From Halomonas sp. JB37 (GTDB lineage: Bacteria; Pseudomonadota; Gammaproteobacteria; Pseudomonadales; Halomonadaceae): 64,000 bases of DNA. Below are positions 8,187 to 16,438 of the stretch, in pieces. The number at the start of each line of letters is the position of its first letter. Within the stretch, counting starts at the first letter, position 1. Made by a program: the position numbers and the translations under genes. The stretch lies in contig NZ_NRGW01000001.1 of the NCBI RefSeq assembly GCF_002332255.1, positions 620,001-684,000 on the forward strand, in the 5' to 3' direction. The notes under the pieces are model-generated. The model was not told the origin of the DNA. It saw only the letters and a program-made list of their open reading frames with translations, and did no database searches.

Positions 8187-8681
8187 TCAGATATTTCTCA
8201 GCCAACGACTGTGCCCTTGAAGGTCGTATAGGGCTAATGCTCCGTTTGGTGTGGTGTCGATACGGGAATAAAGCTGTAAATATTCATTGCCATGATGACG
8301 ACCTGATGAGTCGACGGTAGGAACGATGACGATGTTATTGAGATTCTTCTTTCCATCAGCGTAACCAATCTCCCAAGGGCACCATCGTGATGACATGGAG
8401 TTCTCAGTAGCCAGGAAAAGGAACCAATTGGCATGCACAATGGCATTCTTGATTCGCCTTGCGGTTTCTGCATCAGGGCGTTCCGGCATCTTTTGGTCTT
8501 GCCAATCGATGTAGATATCCCACCCTTGTTCAATGAGCATTTGCTGAAGGCCTAATGCTTGCTGGTTATCTTTGTGACTATGGCTCAAGAAAGCAGTCGG
8601 TCGACCGATGCTTGGTGATGAAAAAACCCGTTGTTGCTTACGAAATGAAGCATTGCTGAGCTCATATTGGTAAATTGCCAT
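8187..8681 (-). CDS. thsB: Second Thoeris TIR-domain protein, ThsB type 2
   Basis: This 164-aa protein has a TIR core: TAFLSHSHKDNQQALGLQQM, WDIYIDWQD, and a WFLFLATENSMSSRWCPWEIG segment. The last contains the WCPWEIG motif, whose glutamate is typically catalytic in NAD-consuming TIR domains. It differs clearly from the first TIR gene (5032-5475). It is the promoter-proximal gene of the minus-strand Thoeris operon, 34 bp before the thsA start. Thoeris loci with more than one TIR gene are known, and each TIR may respond to different phages. The assignment rests on domain plus neighbourhood. Confidence 0.87.
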   Translation of the reverse strand: MAIYQYELSNASFRKQQRVFSSPSIGRPTAFLSHSHKDNQQALGLQQMLIEQGWDIYIDWQDQKMPERPDAETARRIKNAIVHANWFLFLATENSMSSRWCPWEIGYADGKKNLNNIVIVPTVDSSGRHHGNEYLQLYSRIDTTPNGALALYDLQGHSRWLRNI

Positions 8682-8976
8682 ACGTTACCATTCCCTACTA
8701 TTTCTTAGTGTTTCAAGGGAAAGTGTCATTATTTTCATTCATTCGCAAGCCGTTTCTGAGCGTATTCTGATAGCGGAAGCGTTCAGCGTAATAGGCGGCG
8801 ATGAAAGGCTTAGTGAATCCTGTTAGGCCTAACCGGGTGCTGTACGAAATAGCGACTACCACCCTCATTGGGGTTCCATCATGATCTAGTGGCAGCCAAT
8901 GGTGTAACCGGATCATTCAATTCTTCAGATTATTGGGCCTGGGAGATAGATGATTGAATAATGTAGGAGAATCAAA
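8682..8976. other. Divergent spacer between Thoeris and a small Cys-pair gene
   Basis: This spacer should hold the Thoeris promoter (minus strand) and that of the gene at 8977. A 67-codon minus-strand frame (8916-8713) has no family-like features and I do not call it. An AT-rich stretch (about 8722-8745) is a plausible -10 area for the Thoeris operon, but I could not define a promoter. Confidence 0.4.
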
Positions 8977-9306
8977 ATGAAAATTATTGAAAAGGTGGAA
9001 ATCGATTCCGTCACCGATGTGATGTGCGATGTATGCCTATGCTCCACTCGGGTAGCGAATGTTGGGCTTGAATTTGCGACGCTCCAAGCTCATTGGGGAT
9101 ACGGGGCTAAGCACGATGGCGAGCGCTACGAACTACATCTCTGTGAGAGTTGCTTTTTTGGCACAGTTGCGTACCTAAAACAGGAGCGACGTATACAAAA
9201 TTTATTCAGTGAGGAGGTTGGGATAGAGGCTAACGAGCCGAACAGCACATTTGGCCTAGTTGCATCAGAGGATTATTTTCGTGACGACGTCGGAAGCAAA
9301 CTCTAA
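8977..9306 (+). CDS. Small protein with two CxxC pairs, unknown function
   Basis: The 109-aa product carries two cysteine pairs, CDVCLC near residue 18 and CESC near residue 56, spaced as in a zinc ribbon. Between them is YGAKHDGERYELHLCESCFF, a form seen in small zinc-ribbon-like cytoplasmic proteins of uncharacterised families. A TAGGAG ribosome site precedes the ATG at suitable distance. There is no signal peptide or membrane helix. It lies alone between Thoeris and an IS30 copy and may be defence-related cargo, but nothing in the sequence gives a function. Confidence 0.6.
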   Translation: MKIIEKVEIDSVTDVMCDVCLCSTRVANVGLEFATLQAHWGYGAKHDGERYELHLCESCFFGTVAYLKQERRIQNLFSEEVGIEANEPNSTFGLVASEDYFRDDVGSKL

Positions 9307-9612
9307 TCATGATCTGCTCTGAAGTGGCCAATAAAGCGCTTTTAGCGCGAGGCTGTTGGACATTTTTGAGCAAGATGTGTCGTAAAAAAGAGTCAGGGCG
9401 GGCCTTGATCAAAGGCCATTGTCACTACCGGATGCGCCTTCTTGGCCTGGGTAACATGAACTAACTAGGCCGTATTGTTGTAGGCATGAAGCTGCCTTCG
9501 TCATTTAACAATATTGCTAATATCTGTCACCCATGGGGGCTTATGGGCTAGGGTCATTACTGGCATTGCCAAGAATACAAAAGTTCTAAATTGCAGTGGA
9601 ATGACCTTCAGT
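9307..9612. other. Intergenic stretch before the IS30 copy
   Basis: I see no coding frame with recognisable sequence and no clear terminator or promoter in these 306 bp. It ends at the left terminus of the IS30 element. Confidence 0.5.
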
Positions 9613-10714
9613 CCTGGATTCAACTAATAAGTGCAGCACCTGCGGTTTCTAGTGCTCCTGAGTATTCACCTAAGAACACCTGGGCTGGGGTTCGGTATCC
9701 CAGCCGCTTTCTTGGTCTATCGTTTAGCTTATTGACGACACTTCGTAGCTCGGCATTGGTCACTTTGCGGAAGTCAGTACCTTTAGGAAAATACTGCCTA
9801 ATCAGACCATTGGTGTTTTCATTAGTACCACGCTGGCATGAGCGGTACGGGTCGCAAAAATAGGTCTTAGCCGAGACGGCCTTGGCAACTTTCCGGTGCT
9901 CAGCGAATTCCGACCCATTATCCAAAGTGATGGTGTGCACTGCCCCTCGGCGTGGTGCCAATAACCGCGTCATTGCCTGAGCCGTTCTAGTGGCGGTGAT
10001 TGTTGGCAGCCGCGCTGCCAAGAGGTAGCCACTGCGTCTTTCGACCAGGGTCACCAGTCCAGATTCTTTGTGGCCCTTAAGCACCGTGTCGCCTTCCCAA
10101 TGTCCGATATGGCGCCGTTCTTCCACCTTGGCAGGGCGCTGCTCAATGCCTACTCGGTGCGGGATTTTGCCTAACCCCGCCCGCTTAGCCAATTGGCGCT
10201 GGTAGCGCCGCTGGCGTGGCAGTCGGAGCCGTTTCCATAATGTTCCACCGTGCTTCTTGTCGTCCCAGATTAACGCATAGATCCATTGATGGCTTACGCA
10301 GGCCCCGTTGGCATTGGCCATGAAGCCACTGATTTGCTGAGGGCTCCATTCGTCCATCAATTGGTCAGTGACCCAGCGAATCAGGCTGGGCAGCCGCTTC
10401 GTCACTTTCCAGGCAGTGCGTCGGCGCTGATCACTTGCCGATTGAGCCTGTTCAGGCGCATAACCACTGGTCAGACCGTTGCGCTTTATCTCGCGACTAA
10501 TGGTGCTGCTATGGACACCAATGGCCTTAGCTATCTTTCGCTGGCTAATGCCGGTCTCAAGATAGGCAAAAATTTGGTATCGTTGGATCTGGGTCAGTTG
10601 TCGGTATCCCATGCTCTGCTTCACTTTGGTAGGTAAGGCAGAGAGGGTACCGGCGCTGGCCCTCCTGCCTCTACCTTGTGGTCCAAAGTGCTGCGCTTAT
10701 TCTATGAATCCAGG
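9613..10714 (-). mobile_element. Complete IS30-family insertion sequence
   Basis: The element is about 1.1 kb. Imperfect inverted ends are at about 9613-9641 (CCTGGATTCAACTAATAAG) and 10686-10714, whose reverse complement begins CCTGGATTCATAGAATAAG. A GT dinucleotide flanks both ends (9611-9612 and 10715-10716) and could be the 2-bp target duplication usual for IS30. The single transposase frame is intact. The transposase stop codon lies inside the left repeat. Confidence 0.87.
9620..10624 (-). CDS. IS30-family transposase
   Basis: The 334-residue protein shows the IS30 pattern: an N-terminal HTH_38 (YRQLTQIQRYQIFAYLETG, ISQRKIAKAIGVHSSTISRE), then a DDE integrase core with HWEGDTVL, TLDNGSEFAEH and NENTNGLIRQYFPKGTDF. 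It ends with RPRKRLGYRTPAQVFL. Length and motifs are complete, so it should be functional. It fills nearly the whole IS30 element. Confidence 0.96.
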   Translation of the reverse strand: MKQSMGYRQLTQIQRYQIFAYLETGISQRKIAKAIGVHSSTISREIKRNGLTSGYAPEQAQSASDQRRRTAWKVTKRLPSLIRWVTDQLMDEWSPQQISGFMANANGACVSHQWIYALIWDDKKHGGTLWKRLRLPRQRRYQRQLAKRAGLGKIPHRVGIEQRPAKVEERRHIGHWEGDTVLKGHKESGLVTLVERRSGYLLAARLPTITATRTAQAMTRLLAPRRGAVHTITLDNGSEFAEHRKVAKAVSAKTYFCDPYRSCQRGTNENTNGLIRQYFPKGTDFRKVTNAELRSVVNKLNDRPRKRLGYRTPAQVFLGEYSGALETAGAALIS

Positions 10715-10843
10715 GTACGTGCTTAATAAGAAAAAGTGACGTGAAAGGTACGACTGGCGTAGGCAGGTTCTTCTGCGCGAACCCGAATTCAAGTAGTCTC
10801 TACTATGGATAACGAAAAAAGCGGCTAACTGGGAATGTAAGGC

Positions 10844-11842
10844 ATGGATCGTGGTGCCAATTTTTGGCGTAATGAAGTCGTAGCTTTTCTTGCGCTATCG
10901 ACTATCAAAGGTGTTGGGTACTGGACGCTATTTCGTCTGATGTTGCCCGGGAAAGGGTTCAAAGACTTTCTCAAAAATTCACCGATTTCTGTTCTTGAAA
11001 AAGAGCTGAAGGTATCACTTTTGCTGGACGGTGAAAGTCCTGAAGAGTGGCAGCATAGAGTCTGGGAGGCTGGCCTTCAGCTAGCCAGGGAACTGGCCAA
11101 ATATAGAGCACGGCTAGTCTTTCGGGATCAGGAGGAGTTCCCAGGCAGGCTTAAAGAAATTGAAGATGGGCCGCGCTGGCTATTTATCCAAGGGGATATT
11201 CGAACCCTTTATAATCGTCCAATTGCTGTTGTGGGCACTCGTAAGCCTTCAAAGGATGGTGAGTTCTTGGCTCGCTACGTTGTCGCAACACTTGCACATT
11301 CAGAGAGAACGGTAGTATCTGGCCTCGCTTTTGGCATCGACCAAGTTGCTCATCAGGAGTCTCTCAGGTATGGCTTGCCCACAGTGGCGGTTTTAGGAAA
11401 TGGAATATTCCTTGATTACCCCAAAGGCTCTCAAGAGATCCGTGAGAAAATTTTGATGAATGGCGGGGCAGTCATAACAGAATACCTGCCACATCAATCT
11501 TATTCTGGTGAGAACTTTGTGAGGCGAAATCGAATCCAGGCAGGCCTTTCTGAGTTTGTTATTCCAGTTGAATGGAAAATAAAGAGCGGCACAGCTCACA
11601 CTGTTGAATATGCTTCAAAATACCAAAGAAAAGTGGTCAATATATTCCTGCCAGGAACAGCAAAAGCCCGACCAGAAATGGTTTTTTCGGAGCGTGCACG
11701 TGGCGCAACATCGTTTGAGATACCTAGAGAAACCGAGCAGCTTATAGCGCTACTGGATTTGGATACCTCCTCATTGCAAGTGGATTCCGAGCAATCAGAA
11801 GATATCGCGACCGAACCAGTGCAACAGAATTTAGAAATTTAG
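10844..11842 (+). CDS. DprA/Smf-like SLOG protein (ShosA-like)
   Basis: The 332-residue product has a DprA Rossmann-like core: PIAVVGTRKPSKDGE, VVSGLAFGIDQVAHQESL, VAVLGNGIFLDYPKGSQEI and AVITEYLPHQ, then NFVRRNRIQAGLS. Housekeeping DprA loads RecA on incoming single-stranded DNA. This copy sits in a defence island directly before a phosphoribosyltransferase gene. That arrangement matches ShosTA, in which the DprA-like ShosA counteracts the PRTase-domain toxin ShosT. I therefore favour an antitoxin-like role rather than competence. The N-terminal 90 residues and the acidic tail do not resemble chromosomal DprA. The system assignment is from gene content, not a search. Confidence 0.75.
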   Translation: MDRGANFWRNEVVAFLALSTIKGVGYWTLFRLMLPGKGFKDFLKNSPISVLEKELKVSLLLDGESPEEWQHRVWEAGLQLARELAKYRARLVFRDQEEFPGRLKEIEDGPRWLFIQGDIRTLYNRPIAVVGTRKPSKDGEFLARYVVATLAHSERTVVSGLAFGIDQVAHQESLRYGLPTVAVLGNGIFLDYPKGSQEIREKILMNGGAVITEYLPHQSYSGENFVRRNRIQAGLSEFVIPVEWKIKSGTAHTVEYASKYQRKVVNIFLPGTAKARPEMVFSERARGATSFEIPRETEQLIALLDLDTSSLQVDSEQSEDIATEPVQQNLEI

Positions 11843-11950
11843 GTAGTTCCTAGTCACTTTAACAATATGAAAAGAAGCCTATGTTGATAGTAACACTCTC
11901 CCAGTGCGCTGCTAATTAATGGTGACCCCGATCCCTCTATTGCACAGGTT

Positions 11951-13018
11951 TTGATAGAAGCAGCTCAAAATAATCATAAGGTTGGGATTGTCTCAAATAA
12001 CGCCAAACCGGGTTGGTTTGATGAGTTATTTGCCGAAACCGGTGTAATATTTAAGCAAGAGCTAGGACGGCAAAATGGAGGGATTATTAAAAGAACTGCC
12101 GAAAAGCTAAAAATCGCGCCGCAAGATGTCTTAGTGCTAGTTGGATCGCAAGCTGACATTGCCATGGGTAAGAATGGTAAAGCGGTTATGGTTGCAGCCG
12201 GTTGGTCAAATGACCCAAGAGTGTCTGAGCTCGGTATTCAAGTGGATTGTGCACGTTCTCTTAAGGAAACCCTTCGATTAACTTCGGAGTGGGATGGCAA
12301 GTGGTGGTTCAATGGCCAAGGCGCTTCGTATTCTGTACATGCTCTTTCAGATCTATCTACTTTCGGAAAAGACTTTGATCAAAAACAATTTCGCGCGCAT
12401 CTAACTAGTACTATAAAACAAGGGGGGCCTCGATTGAATGCCTTACTTGCAATGGTTGCGAGATCTCTGCTAACTCAGGGTGTTGACTCGTTTCCAAAGC
12501 TTTTTTGGGGAGTGTTTCCTTCGTCAGCTAGCGATAACAGTGATAGCGAGGTACTCAGCGATTTTACGCATCGCTTAAGGACAACTGTATCAAAAGTTCG
12601 TATGGCGAGAAAGGGAGAGCCCTTGTTTGTGCGTCATAAACCATCAACTAAGCGGTCGTCAGCTGGTTCAAGAACAGATCGACTTGATCCCACCGAACAG
12701 ATAGAAACTATTCATTTAAACCCTAAATATCGCGGTAACCTCACCGGGCGTAATGTCATAGTGGTAGATGACTGTACTACTCATGGGGTGTCTTTCGGTG
12801 TAGCCGCCGCACTTTTGCGTAAAGCAGGCGCTAATTCTGTCACATGCATTGCACTGGGTAAGTTTGGTAGATCTCTGAGGGACTATCAGATTGATATTAC
12901 CTCAGATCCATTCCAACCACTCAATCTAGCGAAAAACGCTGTTATAAAAGATAATCCTTTTTTTGTGGGGCACGAAAATAATGCTGCACAAGAAGCGCTT
13001 AAGGGCTTGTTGGGCTAG
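11951..13018 (+). CDS. HAD-like/phosphoribosyltransferase protein (ShosT-like), start probably damaged
   Basis: The C-terminal third is a type I phosphoribosyltransferase with a PRPP-binding loop (NVIVVDDCTTHGVSFG). The N-terminal part resembles a HAD fold (KVGIVSNNAKPGWFDELF, then VLVLVGSQADIAMGK) but lacks an obvious DxD nucleophile. This pairing next to a DprA-like gene fits ShosT, a toxin reported to act through nucleotide metabolism. The nominal start at 11951 is a TTG with no good ribosome site. The frame is open back to a stop at 11891 and encodes LLINGDPDPSIAQV. An ATG at 11881 in another frame encodes MLIVTLSQCAAN before a stop, so a one-base indel near 11905-11915 probably separated the true start from the body. 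If so, the toxin is inactive. Confidence 0.7.
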   Translation: MIEAAQNNHKVGIVSNNAKPGWFDELFAETGVIFKQELGRQNGGIIKRTAEKLKIAPQDVLVLVGSQADIAMGKNGKAVMVAAGWSNDPRVSELGIQVDCARSLKETLRLTSEWDGKWWFNGQGASYSVHALSDLSTFGKDFDQKQFRAHLTSTIKQGGPRLNALLAMVARSLLTQGVDSFPKLFWGVFPSSASDNSDSEVLSDFTHRLRTTVSKVRMARKGEPLFVRHKPSTKRSSAGSRTDRLDPTEQIETIHLNPKYRGNLTGRNVIVVDDCTTHGVSFGVAAALLRKAGANSVTCIALGKFGRSLRDYQIDITSDPFQPLNLAKNAVIKDNPFFVGHENNAAQEALKGLLG

Positions 13019-13121
13019 ATAGGTCATTAACTTTTTTGTAAAGTAATTATAACCTTACTGTGACCTGCCACTTGAAGGTTTAAATCTAGGCAGGTCACTT
13101 ACTCTTATCGAAACAAGGAAG

Positions 13122-13409
13122 TTACCCGCTGACCGGCGTAACTCGTGTTGCTTGTCTCGAAGCAATCATGTTCGCGGGACGCTGAATTTCACTCAGCGTA
13201 GCGTCGTCTAAAAGCCCTTCTTCGCGTACAAGATCTAGTACTCCTCGCCCGCTCTGTAGTGCCTGTTTGGCGATTCGTGTTGAGTCGATGCATCCCACAT
13301 AGCTTCGCTGGATATCTGTCTCTTCTGGCACGCAGAGGCTGACCAAATCGTCGCATAGTGAATCTGGCAGGATTGTTTGAAGGTGCAAGAGGGCAATGCT
13401 GTTTAGCAT
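13122..13409 (-). pseudogene. C-terminal remnant of an aspartate ammonia-lyase-like gene
   Basis: The frame encodes STRIAKQALQSGRGVLDLVR, EEGLLDDATLSEIQ and RPANMI. This strongly resembles the last ~50 residues of aspartase/fumarase-superfamily enzymes, where STRIAKEAL, a V(R)EKGLL segment and LDEIL-PENM-type ends are common. No catalytic residues or N-terminal domains exist upstream, and the first ~45 residues do not fit the family. It is probably debris from a previous insertion or recombination and should not be functional. Confidence 0.5.
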
Positions 13410-13521
13410 GAATTGCGGCTTTCGGAAGGGCTGCTAAAGTAGCCTCTTACAAAAACCGCCCTCTGGATGACGTCTTTCGGTACGTTTCACCTAGCTTATA
13501 TATTTTAAATTACTTTAGTCT

Positions 13522-15306
13522 TTATTCGCCTGTGAGCGTTCTTAAAGCTTTGGTGAAGCTTACATGGTTAAGTGGCTTTATAGATGAACTGCTATCTTGC
13601 TTTTTATTATATGCGTGTACCCATGTTTTCATATCTAAAACACCCGAAGAAGCTCGAATTTTACTTTCAGCTCCTTTTAAATTTCCACGGAAAAATGCTA
13701 TGTGGTTTATAACTTTTTTGATAGTCGCTTGATGGTTTTCTTCTGTTATCTCAAGCAGTAACGCACAGTACCCACCCTCATTTTCTCTACATTCAATTTC
13801 AAGAAGAAATACTCTACTTCCGCTGTAGTCAAAATGATAAACTAAAACGCTTCTATGTTTTGAAAGTGTTAACGTGGTCCATTTGTCCCTTCTGTGTTTT
13901 TTTTGATACTCGTCTATAACTCTTTTGGGTAATGGCCAAGTCAGAATGTTATCTCTAAACAGACCGCCTTCTTGTGGCTGATAGCAGAAAAGATTACTTA
14001 TTATTTTTTTATTGCGAAGCAGATTCAACATTTTCTTTAACTGCAAAAACCTATAAGGCATGTTTGTTTGGCCGACCTGTTCCGCAGAAACCTCCTTTGT
14101 TTCTGTATTTCCATGCGTCGGTAATCCAGAAGTGCCATACTTGAAAAATTGATTTTCAATAGGCGTTACTTTTCCTGTAAGGTATTTATAACTAACCTCT
14201 TTTTCAATTTTTTTTAATTCTGGTTTGTTTTTCCAAGCAACCCCTAAAGAGCTGATTTCATCAAGCCCAGAATTCGCTGCAGGATCTTCTTTAGAAGAAA
14301 TCGCTAAATCATCATTTGGGCTGCTGTTGTTCTGACTGCCATTTGGCCAAGGCTTATCTTTATCTGAATCTATAGTGTCTTTGCCTGTCTCGCCACTATT
14401 GTCGCGACCATGGTGGATTGTCAAGTTACTAAAAGGCCACGTTGCTGAGATTATCTCCAAGCAAAGATATTTGTTAGGTTCTGATTGTATTTGAACTGCA
14501 CGTACAGAAAATTTAAAATTGTTAACTAGAAAAGGAATGCCTGCATATATATAAGACTCACCAGTAGCCCTTAAGGCATTAGCATAAATAGCATTAGCTG
14601 CTTGAATGCCATGTTCAGAAATAGTGAGATTCGCTGCATTATCAGCAAACTTATCCTTAATTCTCTTTCTTAAAATTACCAACCATTCGTCATCGGAAAT
14701 TGTTCCAGTTTTTTGTATATTAACAATTCTTTCCCTAGTTGTTGCCCATGGCCCCGTTGTTAATGCTAGTGCGAACTCAGAAGAGGGTGCCATGAGGGCC
14801 CTAAAAACTTCGTGGCAAGGGATTATATAGGTACTTTGTGCTTGCTGAATTACAACGCAGTAGCTGTTAGAAAAGTCTTTTCCAAGATTGTATTCTGACT
14901 GCCCTATCCAACGGTATGGGAATTCATCTTTCCACCAACTTGGCCTTTCAGGCATGATATCGTTTGCTTTAACAATTCTAGAACTGTTATCTGTTAAATC
15001 TGCATTAATATTAATAGTTTGAGCATTAGCGCGACCAATTAGGCGCCCATTTTTGTATATGGTACCTAAAACAAGCTCTGGAACTATTCCCGTATGTGCG
15101 CGTACCAGGATCTCTTCACTCAGGCTGGCAGGCTTGCAGATTTCTTGTTTGTTTGGGTTCGAGCTTACTGGACAAAGCTTGACGCCAACAGAGGGGGTTG
15201 ATGTTCGTCCCTCATGCGATTGGTACCCATCTACCCACCGTATCATCCAGTGGCGACCATCGTGAGGAAATTCTTCAAAATTAGTGATTAGATTTCGACT
15301 AGCCAT
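13522..15306 (-). CDS. Putative TnsE-like Tn7-family transposition protein
   Basis: The 594-residue protein has no sure match, but several points suggest a diverged TnsE. The N-terminus has EFPHDGRHWMIRWVDGY, like the EWRIFVW start of Tn7 TnsE. Residues 160-171 (YIIPCHEVFRAL) match a YxIPxxExxRxL pattern I recall from TnsE. A low-complexity Asn/Ser/Asp linker at about 300-350 separates this from a compact C-terminal domain (about 420-594), as in TnsE. TnsE steers Tn7-type transposition to replicating DNA and mobile plasmids. The start codon lies 87 bp inside the transposon terminus at comM, a place for a transposition gene. Codon use is AT-rich compared with flanking core genes. No tnsABC is in the window. 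Confidence 0.5.
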   Translation of the reverse strand: MASRNLITNFEEFPHDGRHWMIRWVDGYQSHEGRTSTPSVGVKLCPVSSNPNKQEICKPASLSEEILVRAHTGIVPELVLGTIYKNGRLIGRANAQTININADLTDNSSRIVKANDIMPERPSWWKDEFPYRWIGQSEYNLGKDFSNSYCVVIQQAQSTYIIPCHEVFRALMAPSSEFALALTTGPWATTRERIVNIQKTGTISDDEWLVILRKRIKDKFADNAANLTISEHGIQAANAIYANALRATGESYIYAGIPFLVNNFKFSVRAVQIQSEPNKYLCLEIISATWPFSNLTIHHGRDNSGETGKDTIDSDKDKPWPNGSQNNSSPNDDLAISSKEDPAANSGLDEISSLGVAWKNKPELKKIEKEVSYKYLTGKVTPIENQFFKYGTSGLPTHGNTETKEVSAEQVGQTNMPYRFLQLKKMLNLLRNKKIISNLFCYQPQEGGLFRDNILTWPLPKRVIDEYQKKHRRDKWTTLTLSKHRSVLVYHFDYSGSRVFLLEIECRENEGGYCALLLEITEENHQATIKKVINHIAFFRGNLKGAESKIRASSGVLDMKTWVHAYNKKQDSSSSIKPLNHVSFTKALRTLTGE

Positions 15307-15339
15307 GCAAATATTAGCACCTATTTTTTTCTTAAGTGC

Positions 15340-15393
15340 AGTATGCCAGTCGTGCAGTTTTTTGTTTAGTCGTTTTTATTAATGTAATTCACA
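15340..15393 (+). repeat. Right terminus of a Tn7-like element with short direct repeats
   Basis: The comM frame is lost at 15393/15394. Read inward from 15393 on the minus strand, the foreign DNA begins TGTGAATTACATTAATAAAA, so it starts with the 5'-TGT of Tn7-family ends. AGTCGT occurs at 15348 and again exactly 20 bp later at 15368, within longer similar blocks, which would fit TnsB-type binding sites. The adjacent comM bases 15394-15398 (GCCGC) would be the 5-bp target duplication expected at the other end, which is outside the window. Confidence 0.6.
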
Positions 15394-16242
15394 GCCGCCC
15401 CCGACCAGCGCCGCGGCGCTGGCACTGTGATGGGGCTGACGAAACGGTCTTTTACCCCAATCAGCTTCTAAGGGCAGGCCGCAGACCGAACGCACGGCGG
15501 CGACTTCTAGCGCGTCTTCTTCAGAAAGCGGCGGCAAAATGCCCGGTAAGCGGCTGGCCAGCATGGTTTTGCCCGTGCCCGGAGGGCCGGCAAAGAGTAG
15601 GTTGTGGCCGCCAGCCGCGGCAATTTCTAACGCGCGTCGCGCCTGCTGCTGGCCGCGCACATCGGCAAGGTCATCCACCGTTGCCGCCTCTTTCACCGAG
15701 GCGCTGAGCCTATGCGGTGGAATCTTCTCCTGATCAAGCAGGTGAGCGACGACCTGCCAAAGCGTATCGGCGGGCAATACCGGTAGATCGCCTGCTAGCG
15801 CGGCTTCATCGGCGCAGTCGCGGGGCACAATTAGCGCTTTTTTTGCCCGCCGGGTGGCCAGCGCAAACGGTAGTATCCCTGGTACGGCACGTAATTTTCC
15901 ATCCAGCGCTAACTCACCAGCGCACTCCATGCCTTCTAACGCTTCCACCGGTATTTGCCCAGAGGCAGCGAGAATGCCTAAAGCGATAGGAAGATCGAAG
16001 CGGCCACCCTCTTTGGGCAGATCAGCAGGGGCGAGGTTTAGCGTGATACGTCGAGTATTCGGGAAATCAAAGCCCGCATTGACTAGCGCACTTCGTACCC
16101 GTTCGCGGCTCTCTTTTACGGCGGTTTCCGGCAAGCCCACCAGCGTTAGGCCCGGCAAGCCGTTAGCCAGGTGAACTTCAACATGCACCGCTGGTGCGTC
16201 TAAGCCCACGCCTGCGCGCGTGGCCACAATGGCTAGCGTCAT
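15394..16242 (-). pseudogene. comM: comM (YifB-type AAA+ Mg-chelatase-like) N-terminal part, interrupted
   Basis: ComM is a hexameric helicase that promotes branch migration during natural transformation. The remaining 283 codons run from MTLAIVATRAGVGLDAPAV through the Walker A motif (LFAGPPGTGKTML) to RQPHHSASAAALVGGG. There the frame passes into transposon DNA and stops four codons later. The C-terminal ~220 residues (Walker B region onward) should lie beyond the element's other end, left of the window. The breakpoint is about the same codon used by AbaR/Tn6022-like islands in Acinetobacter comM. Loss of comM should reduce transformation by chromosomal DNA. Confidence 0.93.
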
Positions 16243-16360
16243 CGCCTTTCCTCGCTAATATCTGAACCTTAGTGCTTTCTAAGCAAACTTTACTCTAAGC
16301 GTTAAACTACCGTATTTAAGAGGATGTTGATAGCGGGCCGGTCAAGGCGATATGATTAAT

Positions 16361-16391
16361 ACAAATAACAACGATTATCATGATCTTTACT
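16361..16391 (+). promoter_or_regulatory. Putative Fur-binding region before the first siderophore receptor
   Basis: This stretch contains overlapping imperfect Fur-box matches around GATTATCATGATC. One 19-mer (16373-16391) matches about 13 of 19 consensus positions. It lies 48-78 bp upstream of the receptor ATG at 16439, a position where iron-loaded Fur would block transcription. Confidence 0.4.
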
Positions 16392-16438
16392 ATACTGACA
16401 TTGCTGCTTTCCTCTAACTTCATAATGAGTTGCCGACT

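Noticed and set aside
8713..8916. 67-aa minus-strand frame before Thoeris
   Set aside because: No ribosome site or family-like pattern; it lies in a spacer that should hold promoters.
10844..11842. Housekeeping dprA for competence
   Set aside because: Its island location, PRTase neighbour and unusual N-terminus fit an accessory DprA-like protein better, though this is not proven.
15379..15393. Natural C-terminus of a short comM
   Set aside because: The last four codons (CELH) are transposon sequence; ComM normally continues after GGG for over 200 residues.
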